DNA of 64,000 nt from Rickettsiales bacterium UBA2645 (GTDB lineage Bacteria; Pseudomonadota; Alphaproteobacteria; Rickettsiales; UBA1997), in the NCBI GenBank assembly GCA_002359655.1, contig DENL01000003.1, positions 1 through 64,000 on the forward strand, in the 5' to 3' direction. Both the position numbers and the translations under genes were made by a program. A model generated the notes under the pieces. That model had not been told where the DNA came from. It saw only the letters and a list, made by a program, of their open reading frames with translations, and did no database searches. Positions 17,761-25,862 of the stretch are shown piece after piece (within the stretch, counting starts at the first letter, position 1; the number at the start of each line of letters is the position of its first letter).

Positions 17761-17808
17761 TAGATACTATCAATGAGAAGTTAGTCAAGTCAGATTTATT
17801 AGACTTGA
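17761..17808 (-). promoter_or_regulatory. Candidate cydAB promoter with overlapping inverted repeat
   Basis: Read on the minus strand, TTGACT (17783-17788) and TATCTA (17761-17766) are 16 bases apart. TCAAGTC (17785-17791) and GACTTGA (17802-17808) form a 7-bp inverted repeat that overlaps the -35 box, where a repressor or activator could bind. The distance to the cydA start is about 130 bases. Prediction by eye only. Confidence 0.35.
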
Positions 17809-17900
17809 GTAGATTAGTCGATTCAATTTGATTCTAAGATTTTGTCATCGGTAGCGACAACAACAAAATCTCAGAAAAGTTTTTTGATTTATCGGATTAT

Positions 17901-17918
17901 TTTAGAAAATTTTCTAAA
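17901..17918 (-). terminator. Perfect 18-nt palindrome after yceI
   Basis: TTTAGAAAATTTTCTAAA is self-complementary and lies 16 bases past the yceI stop on its strand. It has no G or C core and no long T tract, so it would be a weak terminator. It could instead be a protein-binding site. Confidence 0.3.
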
Positions 17919-17933
17919 GAAGATAAAAGTTAT

Positions 17934-18518
17934 TTATTTGGCAATATTAGCTTCAACTTCAATTACCAATTCAACATTGTCAGATACTGCAGGAACTGCG
18001 TAGTTAATTCCGAATTCTGAGCGCTTGATTGTTGCAGTTGCAGAAAAGCCAATGGTTGGTTTTTGCGTTACAACGCTAACATCAGATTTATTAAACTTTG
18101 CGTTTAAAGTAACTGGCTTGGTTACACCATGCAAAGTCAACTCACCTTCAATTTTAGCTTTATTTTTGCCAGTAACTTTAATTTTTTTGCTAACAAATTT
18201 TGTAGTCGGGAATTTTTCTGCATCAAAGAAATCAGCACTTTTTAAATGCTTATCAAACTTCGGCAAACCAGTAACCAAGCTGTCAATTTTAATAGTCACA
18301 TCAACTGAAGAATTTTCTGGCTTTTTTTCGTCGAAATTAATTTCGCCAGAAACATCAGAAAATTTTCCTGACTGATTTGAAAAGCCAAAATGATTAGCAA
18401 ACCAAAGCACGTAAGCGTGATTAGATTCAATTTGATATTTCACAGCTTCAGCAGAAGCATTTTGAGCAATAAAAACAGAGGCAAGAATTGCCAATGAGAT
18501 TAATTTTAGTTTTTTCAT
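17934..18518 (-). CDS. YceI-family periplasmic lipid-binding protein
   Basis: A 194-residue protein. A clear signal peptide (MKKLKLISLAILASVFIA, cleaved after ASA near residue 23) is followed by the YceI lipocalin-like beta barrel: YQIESNHAYVLWFANHFGF at the start, SADFFDAEKFPTTKFVS in the middle, and the C-terminal EFGINYAVPAVSDNVELVIE. Members bind isoprenoid or quinone-like molecules in the periplasm. It is not in an obvious operon; gst lies 68 bases upstream on the same strand. A link to respiratory quinones through nearby cydAB is possible but not shown. Confidence 0.92.
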   Translation of the reverse strand: MKKLKLISLAILASVFIAQNASAEAVKYQIESNHAYVLWFANHFGFSNQSGKFSDVSGEINFDEKKPENSSVDVTIKIDSLVTGLPKFDKHLKSADFFDAEKFPTTKFVSKKIKVTGKNKAKIEGELTLHGVTKPVTLNAKFNKSDVSVVTQKPTIGFSATATIKRSEFGINYAVPAVSDNVELVIEVEANIAK

Positions 18519-18586
18519 TTTTTAAAATTTTTTAAGTTAGTTGTTAAAGATAGGCAGGCTTTGTGGTGAAGTTCCAAGAAATCTAA

Positions 18587-19219
18587 TTAAGCATTTGCTT
18601 TGTAAGTCACTTTTTCAATTTCCATCGCTTTTTGATAAGATGGACGCGAAATAACGCGAGTAAAAAATGCTTTTGTTTTAGCTCCAAATTTAATTGGTTC
18701 TTTAAAAGCAAATGACCAATTAGCAATCACGGTAATTAAAATATCGGCAATCGTTATTTTATCACCGCACAAGTAATTTCTAGCGCTCAAACGCTCTTCG
18801 ATTTCGTCCCAATATTTTTGGATTGCTGCAATTGAAGGTTTGTAAAGCGGATTATCTTTGGCTGCATCTCCTAAAATACGATGTTGGAAAAAACATCTTG
18901 AGTAAGCAGGATGTAGAGTTGAATTAGCAAAAGATAACCATTCCAAAGCTTCAGCGCGCTCCAAGCCAGAATTTGGCAAAAGATCACTTTTGTGTGAATC
19001 AAGAATGTAAGTCAAAATTGCTGCGCCTTCACGCAAAATAAAATTATCAATTTTTAAAACCGGCACTGCGCCGCGTGGATTAATTTTTAAAAACTCTGCC
19101 GATTTTGTTTGGCCCGCAGGAACTGAAACATTTTCCAATTCAAACTTAGCACCAACTTCAAGAAGAGCGACATGAACCGCCAAAGAGCAAGCTCCGGGAG
19201 AATAATATAATTTATACAT
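18587..19219 (-). CDS. Glutathione S-transferase (beta-class-like)
   Basis: A 210-residue GST. The thioredoxin-like N-terminal domain starts MYKLYYSPGACSLAVHVAL, with the Cys of the beta class (Cys11), and has the cis-Pro and Glu-Ser-like glutathione site in NPRGAVPVLKIDNFILREGA. The all-alpha C-terminal domain ends with the N-capping region DKITIADILITVIANW. It probably conjugates or reduces electrophiles. It is divergent from an HxlR regulator with a strong inverted repeat in between, which suggests induction by electrophile or thiol stress. Confidence 0.9.
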   Translation of the reverse strand: MYKLYYSPGACSLAVHVALLEVGAKFELENVSVPAGQTKSAEFLKINPRGAVPVLKIDNFILREGAAILTYILDSHKSDLLPNSGLERAEALEWLSFANSTLHPAYSRCFFQHRILGDAAKDNPLYKPSIAAIQKYWDEIEERLSARNYLCGDKITIADILITVIANWSFAFKEPIKFGAKTKAFFTRVISRPSYQKAMEIEKVTYKANA

Positions 19220-19288
19220 AAAGTTAGAAATTTGATTTTTGGAGAAAAAAAATGATTAAAAGTAATCGACTTGCAAAGTAAATTCAGA

Positions 19289-19321
19289 GTTACTTTAATC
19301 AAGTAGGTACCTTAAAGTAAC
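19289..19321. promoter_or_regulatory. Inverted repeat, likely HxlR operator between gst and hxlR-type gene
   Basis: GTTACTTTAA (19289-19298) and TTAAAGTAAC (19312-19321) are exact 10-bp inverted arms with a 13-base spacer containing GGTACC. TTGCAA (19271-19276) and TTTAAT (19294-19299), 17 bases apart, give a plausible plus-strand promoter that the left arm covers. The layout fits auto-repression by the HxlR protein and joint control of gst. Confidence 0.6.
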
Positions 19322-19339
19322 CATTAAAAAATAAAAACT

Positions 19340-19699
19340 GTGAGCAAAAAATCAGCCAAAAAAATTGTTAAAAACAATAAAGAAGTCGATGGGAAAATAC
19401 GCTGCCCAATGCACAGATTGCTCAACATATTGAGCGGACCATGGACAAGCTATATCTTATGGCTGATCAAATCACAAGGCTCGCAAAGATTTGGTGAGCT
19501 AAAAAAACATCTACCAAAAATTTCAGCAAAAGTTTTAACACAAAGATTAAGAATGCTGGAAGAAGAAAAAATTATCAGCCGTCATCAGGAAGAAACAATT
19601 CCACCAAAAGTGACTTACAGCCTTACCAAGCGCGGCAAGCAGCTAGATAATATTCTTGATGAAATAAACAAATTAGCCAAAAAATGGTTCAATTCTTAA
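19340..19699 (+). CDS. HxlR-family transcriptional regulator
   Basis: A 119-residue winged-helix regulator starting at a GTG. The family hallmark, a Cys just before the first helix (Cys22 in CPMHRLLNILSGPWTSYIL), is present; in characterised members this Cys senses quinones, aldehydes or other thiol-reactive compounds. The recognition helix region reads RFGELKKHLPKISAKVLTQR, and the wing reads VTYSLTKRGKQL. It is divergent from gst, with an exact inverted repeat between them, so it most likely represses gst and itself. A DUF2798 gene follows after 22 bases. Confidence 0.93.
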   Translation: MSKKSAKKIVKNNKEVDGKIRCPMHRLLNILSGPWTSYILWLIKSQGSQRFGELKKHLPKISAKVLTQRLRMLEEEKIISRHQEETIPPKVTYSLTKRGKQLDNILDEINKLAKKWFNS

Positions 19700-19721
19700 A
19701 CAATTTTTTAGATAAATAATA

Positions 19722-19946
19722 ATGAAAAAAATTCGCAACCCTCGCCTATTATTTCCTTTCTTTATGGCGTTGATTATGGCTTTTGTGATGTCGGGATTTA
19801 TGACTTTAATCAATCGCGGTTTGATTGAAAATTTCTTTTTCGTATGGATGCACTCATTTGTTTATGCTTTCTTTGTGGCGTTTCCAACTGCTTATTTTGT
19901 AGCACCACAAGTACAAAAATTAGTAAAAAAAATCTGCGAAGCTTAA
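19722..19946 (+). CDS. DUF2798 small membrane protein
   Basis: A 74-residue protein with two membrane helices (about residues 9-28 and 41-63). It matches DUF2798: NPRLLFPFFMALIMAFVMSG, then a TLINRG loop, then FVWMHSFVYAFFVAFPTAYF and VAP. Function unknown in the family. It follows the HxlR gene and may be under its control. Its last four bases overlap the end of valS on the other strand. Confidence 0.8.
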   Translation: MKKIRNPRLLFPFFMALIMAFVMSGFMTLINRGLIENFFFVWMHSFVYAFFVAFPTAYFVAPQVQKLVKKICEA

Positions 19947-22708
19947 ATAATAACTTCAACCAATTTTTCTTCCGCTATCAATTCAATTTTTTTGGCGTTG
20001 CAAACATTAGCTAAATCTTCGACGAATTTTTCAATGCCAACAACCCTTGCAACTCTTACCTTCTCAACAGTTGTTTTCATTGAAATATTTTTTTCTGACT
20101 TAAATTTGCGAACTTCAAAAATCACTTCCAACAATAATTTTCCATCTTCGATTAAACTTTGATCAAAAAATTTCTCATCAAGTTTTGGCCAGTTACCTCT
20201 AGCATTTATCGACTGAGTTTTAGTAAATTCTTCAGCAAAAAGTGCTGAGTAAATTTCGTCACAAATATGCGGAATAAAAGGCGCAAAAAGTTTCAGAATT
20301 GTGTTTAAACAAATTTCTAAAGCTTTGATTGCACTTTGTTGTTTAGCTTGAATTTCTGCTTTTTGTAAATCGCTAAGCTTAGTTCCAACAAGCTTTTCTG
20401 CTGCCAAACCGTAAGAGCGAACTTTGCAAATTTCTAAATAATTGTCGCAAAAATCACGCCAGAAAAATTCTTCAATTGCTTCGCGAGCTTTGGCATATTC
20501 AAACTTCTCAAACTCGGCTGTGGCGCGTTTTACGGTTTCTTGTAAACGACTCAAAATCCAAAGATCTGAAGCTTGCGTAACTTTTGCATCTTCACGCAAT
20601 AATTCAAAATTCATCGAAGCAAATTTCGCGGCGTTAAAAAGTTTGGTAATTAATTTTTGGCCGATTTTAAAAACATCTTCAATGTAAGCAGTGTCAGCAC
20701 CCAAATGCGAAGTTGAAGCCCAATAGCGCACAATATCTGAACCTTTTTCTTCAATCAGAGAAGTTGGAGTCACCACATTGCCTTTTGATTTACTCATTTT
20801 GGTTTTATCGGCAGCTAAGCACCAGCCCGAGATCATCAAGTTTTTCCACGGCACAGAATTTTGATGCAAAGTCGATTTTACTAAAGTGTAAAAAGCCCAA
20901 GTACGAATGATTTCATGAGCTTGTGGACGAAGATCGGCTGGGAAAAGTTTTTCGTGACGCTGTTGGTCGAAAGAAATTTCAGCAGAAATTCCTTTGCTTG
21001 AAAGTTGTGGGCTAATTGAAGAAGTCGCCCAAGTGTCCATGATGTCAGTTTCAGCTGTAACTTCTGCGCGTGAGTATCCGCGAGGCAAATCAATTGCCGG
21101 ATCGCAGGGAAGTTGATCAACATCTGCAACTAAAATTTTTCCTTCTTCGCCTGCCCGCTTGGAATACCAAACTGGAAAAGCCACACCGAAAAAACGCTGG
21201 CGGCTGATACACCAATCCCATTGCAAACCATCAATCCATTGATCGATGCGCACTTTCATATATTCAGGGAACCAATTGCACTCAGCAGCTTTGGCTTTGA
21301 GCAAATCTTTTTTGTCGAGAATTTTAATAAACCATTGTGGCACTACCAGAATTTCGATTGGCACACCAGAGCGCTCGGCGCATTTCACGGCGCGTTTGAT
21401 GGTTTCTTGTTTAAGTAGAATGCTCGAGTTAATACCTTCCCCTTGAGGGAGGGTCGAAGTCGCTTGCGACTTCAAGGCGGGGTTAGATTGCGATGTAACT
21501 TCAGATTCGTAACCCCTCACCGAAGGGCTTAAGCCCTTCGACTCCCCCTCAAGGGGGGAGTGATTAGATCGAGTGTTTTTTAAAGCTTCTATTATTGCTT
21601 CTTTAGCTTGTTTAATGGTTTTGCCAGCTACTAAACTTTCATAAAAATTAAAAAATATTTTCAGATCAACGCATTCGGATTTTTTTAAGTTCCATACTTC
21701 AATGATGTTTCCTTTTTGATAATCATTTGAACCAAATTCTAACTCTGTAAAATCATCAGCAAACTTAAAAGACTGATAGCAAGAAGAAATTCTGCCGTCT
21801 TTTTCGATAATTATTCTTAAATCCAAGTTATGCCTCTTCCACCATCTGATGTCAGTTTCATCACCAAAAGTACAACACATTACCGCGCCAGTTCCTTTAT
21901 CGAGCTGAACTAAATCGTCAGGAATAATTTTTACTTTCACGCCAAAAAGTGGCGTGATGGCATTTTGTCCGTGGAGTTTTTTGTAGCGCTCATCTTCCGG
22001 GTGAACCATGACAGCAACGCAAGCCGGCAATAGCTCGGGACGAGTTGTCATTATTTCAAGTTTTTCGTCTGAACCTTCGATGCCAAATAAGATGTAATTC
22101 ATTTGGCCTTCAACTTCTTTGTCTACAAGATCAGCTTGCGCTAGAGCGGTGCGGTCGGAAATGTCCCAGAAAACTGGTTCGAATTTTTTTTCTACTAATT
22201 TTTTATTGTAGAGATCAACAAAACTCGCTTGCGAAATTTTTTGCGATTCAGGTGAAATCGTTTGATATTTCTGCTTCCAATCAACTGACAAAGCAATTGA
22301 GTTAAAGAGAATTTCAAATTCTTTTTCCGCGTCATCAACAACTTCGCGACATTTTTTTACAAAAGATCCACGGCCATTTTCTGCCTCAAAAACTCCAGCT
22401 TTTTTTTCAATAATTTTTTCAACTAAACGCTCAGTTGGCAGGCCGTTATCGTCAAAGCCCATCGGGTAGAAAACATCTTTGCCATACATGCGCATGAAAC
22501 GCGCTACGAAATCAGCCTGAGAATAAGAGAAAACATGTCCCATATGTAAAACGCCTGAAACTGTAGGAGGCGGAGTGTCGATTACAAAAGTTTGGTTTTT
22601 TGGTAAATCGTTTTTGAAAGCGAAAATTTGTTTTTCTAACCAGTGGTTTTGCCAGAATTTTTCGCGAGCTTTTGGATCATAGCGATCGGGTAGTTTTTTT
22701 TCAGACAT
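19943..22708 (-). CDS. valS: Valyl-tRNA synthetase carrying an in-frame palindromic-element insert
   Basis: Charges tRNA-Val. The class I signature is HMGH in TVSGVLHMGHVFSY and the second motif is KMSKSKGN. GFDDNGLPTERLVEK, TALAQADLVDKE and KCAERSGVP match the short Rickettsia-type (archaeal-like) ValS rather than the long bacterial form. At 921 residues it is about 100 longer than I recall for that type. About 50 of these (residues 379-429, beginning RSNHSPLEGE) are encoded by a palindromic repeat element at 21423-21573. It sits just before the conserved Lys-Cys-Ala-Glu-Arg block, where Rickettsia has a short loop. Roughly 45 further residues before it (after DGRISS) may be a lineage-specific loop. 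The frame is intact, so the enzyme should be functional. It ends a long minus-strand run. Confidence 0.95.
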   Translation of the reverse strand: MSEKKLPDRYDPKAREKFWQNHWLEKQIFAFKNDLPKNQTFVIDTPPPTVSGVLHMGHVFSYSQADFVARFMRMYGKDVFYPMGFDDNGLPTERLVEKIIEKKAGVFEAENGRGSFVKKCREVVDDAEKEFEILFNSIALSVDWKQKYQTISPESQKISQASFVDLYNKKLVEKKFEPVFWDISDRTALAQADLVDKEVEGQMNYILFGIEGSDEKLEIMTTRPELLPACVAVMVHPEDERYKKLHGQNAITPLFGVKVKIIPDDLVQLDKGTGAVMCCTFGDETDIRWWKRHNLDLRIIIEKDGRISSCYQSFKFADDFTELEFGSNDYQKGNIIEVWNLKKSECVDLKIFFNFYESLVAGKTIKQAKEAIIEALKNTRSNHSPLEGESKGLSPSVRGYESEVTSQSNPALKSQATSTLPQGEGINSSILLKQETIKRAVKCAERSGVPIEILVVPQWFIKILDKKDLLKAKAAECNWFPEYMKVRIDQWIDGLQWDWCISRQRFFGVAFPVWYSKRAGEEGKILVADVDQLPCDPAIDLPRGYSRAEVTAETDIMDTWATSSISPQLSSKGISAEISFDQQRHEKLFPADLRPQAHEIIRTWAFYTLVKSTLHQNSVPWKNLMISGWCLAADKTKMSKSKGNVVTPTSLIEEKGSDIVRYWASTSHLGADTAYIEDVFKIGQKLITKLFNAAKFASMNFELLREDAKVTQASDLWILSRLQETVKRATAEFEKFEYAKAREAIEEFFWRDFCDNYLEICKVRSYGLAAEKLVGTKLSDLQKAEIQAKQQSAIKALEICLNTILKLFAPFIPHICDEIYSALFAEEFTKTQSINARGNWPKLDEKFFDQSLIEDGKLLLEVIFEVRKFKSEKNISMKTTVEKVRVARVVGIEKFVEDLANVCNAKKIELIAEEKLVEVII
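21423..21573. repeat. Palindromic element inserted in frame within valS
   Basis: About 151 bp. The ends are inverted copies of one another: the left reads CTCGAGTTAATACC, and the right is the complement of CTCGATCTAATCACTCC, each followed by a C-rich run and TTGAGGG. Inside are two further perfect palindromes, GAAGGGCTTAAGCCCTTC and GAAGTCGCAAGCGACTTC. Length is close to a multiple of three and no stop falls in the valS frame, so it is translated as about 50 residues. Confidence 0.85.
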
Positions 22709-22746
22709 TTTTGTTTTGTTTTTAAGAACTGGAAGGAGTCCTTTCG

Positions 22747-24120
22747 TTATTCGACTTCAATCACATCAACCACATATCCACCAAGATTATGGAAGTAAAT
22801 TTTGCCTTTTATGACGATTGGTGCGTGATAAATTCTTTTGCCGATTGATTCGCTTTTTTCAATCTTACCGTCAAATGGCGAGACAATAAAAAGTTGGCCG
22901 TCAAAGCGTGAAATCAATAGCTTATCGCCGGCCATTATCACGCCATTGTAATTGAATTTACTTTCTGGTTTTTTCTCTTTTTTGAAATTTGGTAATTGTG
23001 AAATCCATTTTATACCGCCAGTTTTTTGGCTTATTGCCAGTATTTTATTGCCATTATCAATCACAAATAAAAATTCTCCCGCTGCCCAAAAATCAGTGAT
23101 GCCAGCAATTTCTTTGCGCCATAAATAATTTCCGGTTTTTAAATCTAGCGCCATCATCAAGCCACCATTGCCAATCAGGTAAATCTTATCGCCTTTAATT
23201 ACTGGAGTTGCATCAACATCGTTTAAGTAGAAATCTGAACTATTAGCTTTGTTTAAGTTTAAATCTTGTGACCAGATTAGCTCGCCAGTTTTTTTATTTA
23301 TGGCGTAAATTTCTCCAGAGGAAAATGAAGCGATGATTTGATCTTTATAAAAAACTGGATCGGCCGCGCCAAGAATTGCCGTGTTGCGTAAAATTGCTGA
23401 TATTGTCCATTGCAGCTCGCCGTCTTTGGCGCTCAAGGCGTAAAGTTTGTTGTCGTTAGTTGTGACAAAAACCATTTTGCCATCTGAAACTGGCGTTGAG
23501 ACTGGAATTGAAGCAATATCTTTTGACCACAAAACTTTTCCGTCAGAAGCATTTACAGCAGCAATTTTATTGACTCCGGCAACGGCAAAGATTTTTTCAC
23601 CAGCTTCAGATTTAGAGTAATAAATTTTTGGCGAACGATAATTTTTTAAAAACTTTTTTAAAAAGATTTGGTTTTTCCAAAGTTTTTTATGAGTTGTTAA
23701 ATCGTAAGCTATTAGCTTTCCCGCGGTGTTTAGAGTATAAATTTTATCGCCATTGATAATTGGCTCAAAAACAAAATCGTCATCACCTATATTGCCAAAA
23801 CCAGACCAGAAAAGCGTAGAGTCGTTTAAAGCAATTTTTTTAGTACCGCTAAAAAAACTTTTGCTGACGGAAAAATCTTTGGCAAAATTTTCTATTCTTT
23901 GATTTTGTTCGCTACTTGAGCCGTTCCAAAAGCTATTTGCTTTTTGTTTTGGCAAAATAATTTCTGCCTTCTCAAGTGCTGGATCGATTTTTATCGGATC
24001 AATAATAGCAAAGGCTGAAACCGCTTTTGTTTTGTCGTATTCTTTTTTTTTGTCCGAGCAAGAAAAAACAAAAAGCAAAGAAAAAATGATTAAGCTTTTT
24101 TGCAGAGAACAAAAAGACAT
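22747..24120 (-). CDS. bamB: BamB-like outer-membrane assembly lipoprotein (PQQ beta-propeller)
   Basis: A 457-residue lipoprotein. The signal peptide ends in FVFSC, giving a lipidated Cys21. The rest is a chain of about eight PQQ-type propeller blades, each with a recurrent pattern such as GKVLWSKDI, DGELQWTIS, GELIWSQDL, GNYLWRKEI or GGIKWISQL. BamB helps the BAM complex insert beta-barrel proteins in the outer membrane. The gene next to it upstream, a YfgM-like protein, is a usual neighbour of bamB, which supports the call over a generic PQQ protein. The engA/der gene that often follows in alphaproteobacteria is replaced by valS. Confidence 0.88.
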   Translation of the reverse strand: MSFCSLQKSLIIFSLLFVFSCSDKKKEYDKTKAVSAFAIIDPIKIDPALEKAEIILPKQKANSFWNGSSSEQNQRIENFAKDFSVSKSFFSGTKKIALNDSTLFWSGFGNIGDDDFVFEPIINGDKIYTLNTAGKLIAYDLTTHKKLWKNQIFLKKFLKNYRSPKIYYSKSEAGEKIFAVAGVNKIAAVNASDGKVLWSKDIASIPVSTPVSDGKMVFVTTNDNKLYALSAKDGELQWTISAILRNTAILGAADPVFYKDQIIASFSSGEIYAINKKTGELIWSQDLNLNKANSSDFYLNDVDATPVIKGDKIYLIGNGGLMMALDLKTGNYLWRKEIAGITDFWAAGEFLFVIDNGNKILAISQKTGGIKWISQLPNFKKEKKPESKFNYNGVIMAGDKLLISRFDGQLFIVSPFDGKIEKSESIGKRIYHAPIVIKGKIYFHNLGGYVVDVIEVE

Positions 24121-24137
24121 TAGAAATTTATTAGTAG

Positions 24138-24869
24138 TTATTTTTCAGCGACATCTTCCGAAGATTGAACAACCTCAGCACTTGGATCATAACCTTTGGC
24201 AATAATTATTTTTAAGCCATCAGAAATTCTGGCTTTAATATTTTGCGGAACATCAGGATTTTTAGAAATTGAATCCAATATTGCGTAAGCTTTAGACAAA
24301 TCATTTTTTCGAATATGCAGAAAAGCTTTTTGCTCAGAAATTTGGTATCTTAACTCTTTGCTGTTAGCTTCGATTTTTTCAATTCTTGTAAGAAGATTGT
24401 CTTTTTTGATTTCGTTTTCATCAGACAACCAAGTTTTGACAGCCAATAATCCGCCTAAATCTTTAATGTAAGAATCGCAACCACTGCATTGGCTGATTTT
24501 TTGGTAAATGTCTGCCGCTTCAGATTTTTTATTTTCATTAATAAGTATTGCGGCGTAACGCAAAGAAGCCAGAGACTTCACGCCGCTTGGCGCTGAAGAT
24601 TGATAAATTTTTGCTAAATTTTCTTTGGCTTTATCCATATTGCCCAATTGCTGATCAATCAAAGCTTGATGGAATATTTCAGAAAATTTTGCCTGCTGTG
24701 AATTTTGATAAAAATTAAAAGCCGCAAAGCTAATAAAAGAAACCAAAACAACAGCCGCAATAGCAATAAAAACTTTACTGTTTTTGCTGAAAAATTTTTT
24801 AATTGATTCGCTTCTGGCCTCAGACTTGGCTTGGTTTATTAAGGTGTTTATTTCGTTATTGTTCGACAT
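24138..24869 (-). CDS. YfgM-like tetratricopeptide membrane protein
   Basis: A 243-residue protein. A short cytoplasmic N-terminus with NEINTLINQAKSEARSESIK is followed by one membrane helix (about residues 29-53), then helical TPR-like repeats (for example residues 60-110, with LGNMDKAKENLAKIYQSS and SLRYAAILINENKKSEAADI). This is the layout of YfgM/TPR_21 proteins, which attach to the Sec translocon and pass secreted proteins to periplasmic chaperones. It lies 17 bases upstream of bamB, as in many proteobacteria. Confidence 0.82.
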   Translation of the reverse strand: MSNNNEINTLINQAKSEARSESIKKFFSKNSKVFIAIAAVVLVSFISFAAFNFYQNSQQAKFSEIFHQALIDQQLGNMDKAKENLAKIYQSSAPSGVKSLASLRYAAILINENKKSEAADIYQKISQCSGCDSYIKDLGGLLAVKTWLSDENEIKKDNLLTRIEKIEANSKELRYQISEQKAFLHIRKNDLSKAYAILDSISKNPDVPQNIKARISDGLKIIIAKGYDPSAEVVQSSEDVAEK

Positions 24870-24899
24870 ATTTATAAGTGAGTTAGATTAAAATAAGTT

Positions 24900-25787
24900 T
24901 TAGTTTGCAACACTTCTCAAACAGCAATCTAAAGTATTCTTAAGCAGATAAGCAATAGTCATTGGCCCTACTCCACCAGGAACTGGCGTTATTGCTTTTG
25001 CAATGTTTTTCACATTTTCAAAATCAACATCGCCGACTAATTTTGTTTTACCATCTTCTAAATTGACGCGGTTAATTCCAACATCAACCACAATTGTATC
25101 TTTTTTTATCATATCAGCTTTGATCAAATTTACCACGCCAGCTGCGGCAATGATGATGTCAGCTTGCAAACATTCTGCCTTTAAATCACGAGTTGAACGA
25201 TTAGCAATTGTCACAGTACAGCTTTCAAGCATCAGCAATCTGGCCAAAGGACGACCAACAATATTTGAAGAGCCAATCACTAAAGTTTTCAATCCGGCCA
25301 AATTTTCACCAGCTACTGATTTAATTAAATGCAGGCAACCTTTTGGAGTGCAAGGAATTAAAGCTCCGTCGCCTCCTTGGATTTCTCCAACTGAAAGCTT
25401 GCCGACATTCACCATGTGAAATCCATCAACATCTTTGTTTGGATCGATAGTACGAATAATTTTTTTAGTATCGATATGTTTTGGCAAAGGCAATTGCACC
25501 AAAATTCCATGAATTTTTTTATCAGCGTTTAGCTCTTCAATTTTTAAAACTAACTCTTCTTCAGAGATATCCGCCGCCAGTTTAAATTGCAGCGAGTTCA
25601 TGCCCACAGCGTGCGCTGCCTTTTCTTTATTACTGACATAAACTTCACTAGCCGGATCATTACCAACCAAAATCACCGCCAAACTTGGCGTTACATGATA
25701 TTTTTTTTTAATCTCTTCTACTTGCTTGGCAATTTCCAGCTTTAAGGAAGCGGCAATTTCTTTGCCGTTGATGATTTTTGCGGTCAT
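24900..25787 (-). CDS. folD: Bifunctional methylenetetrahydrofolate dehydrogenase/cyclohydrolase
   Basis: Interconverts 5,10-methylene-, methenyl- and 10-formyl-tetrahydrofolate with NADP. Both signatures are present: EVYVSNKEKAAHAVGMNS with the catalytic Lys, and the C-terminal PVPGGVGPMTIAYLLKNT. The nucleotide site shows VIGSSNIVGRPLARLL. I chose the ATG at 25787 (MTAKIINGKEIA), the usual N-terminus; the frame also has an ATG four codons earlier at 25799. Length from the chosen start is 295 residues, normal for FolD. Confidence 0.95.
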   Translation of the reverse strand: MTAKIINGKEIAASLKLEIAKQVEEIKKKYHVTPSLAVILVGNDPASEVYVSNKEKAAHAVGMNSLQFKLAADISEEELVLKIEELNADKKIHGILVQLPLPKHIDTKKIIRTIDPNKDVDGFHMVNVGKLSVGEIQGGDGALIPCTPKGCLHLIKSVAGENLAGLKTLVIGSSNIVGRPLARLLMLESCTVTIANRSTRDLKAECLQADIIIAAAGVVNLIKADMIKKDTIVVDVGINRVNLEDGKTKLVGDVDFENVKNIAKAITPVPGGVGPMTIAYLLKNTLDCCLRSVAN

Positions 25788-25862
25788 GGGATAAATCATT
25801 TTGATTTTATTTAAATCAGATTTTTTTAAACATCTTAAAAATGTTTCTTTGTTGTAAGAGCT

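Larger units (their letters stand above)
17634..17933. other. 300-bp non-coding gap between yceI and cydA
   Basis: No coding frame is supported here. It holds an 18-base perfect palindrome just after the yceI stop, an imperfect AGATTTTGTC / GACAA-bulge-AAAATCT stem near 17837-17872, and a candidate cydA promoter with an inverted repeat near 17761-17808. I looked for an exact FNR/ANR box (TTGAT-N4-ATCAA) and found none. Confidence 0.6.

Noticed and set aside
17634..17933. FNR/ANR box for cydAB
   Set aside because: TTGAT and ATCAA half-sites occur but not at the right spacing.
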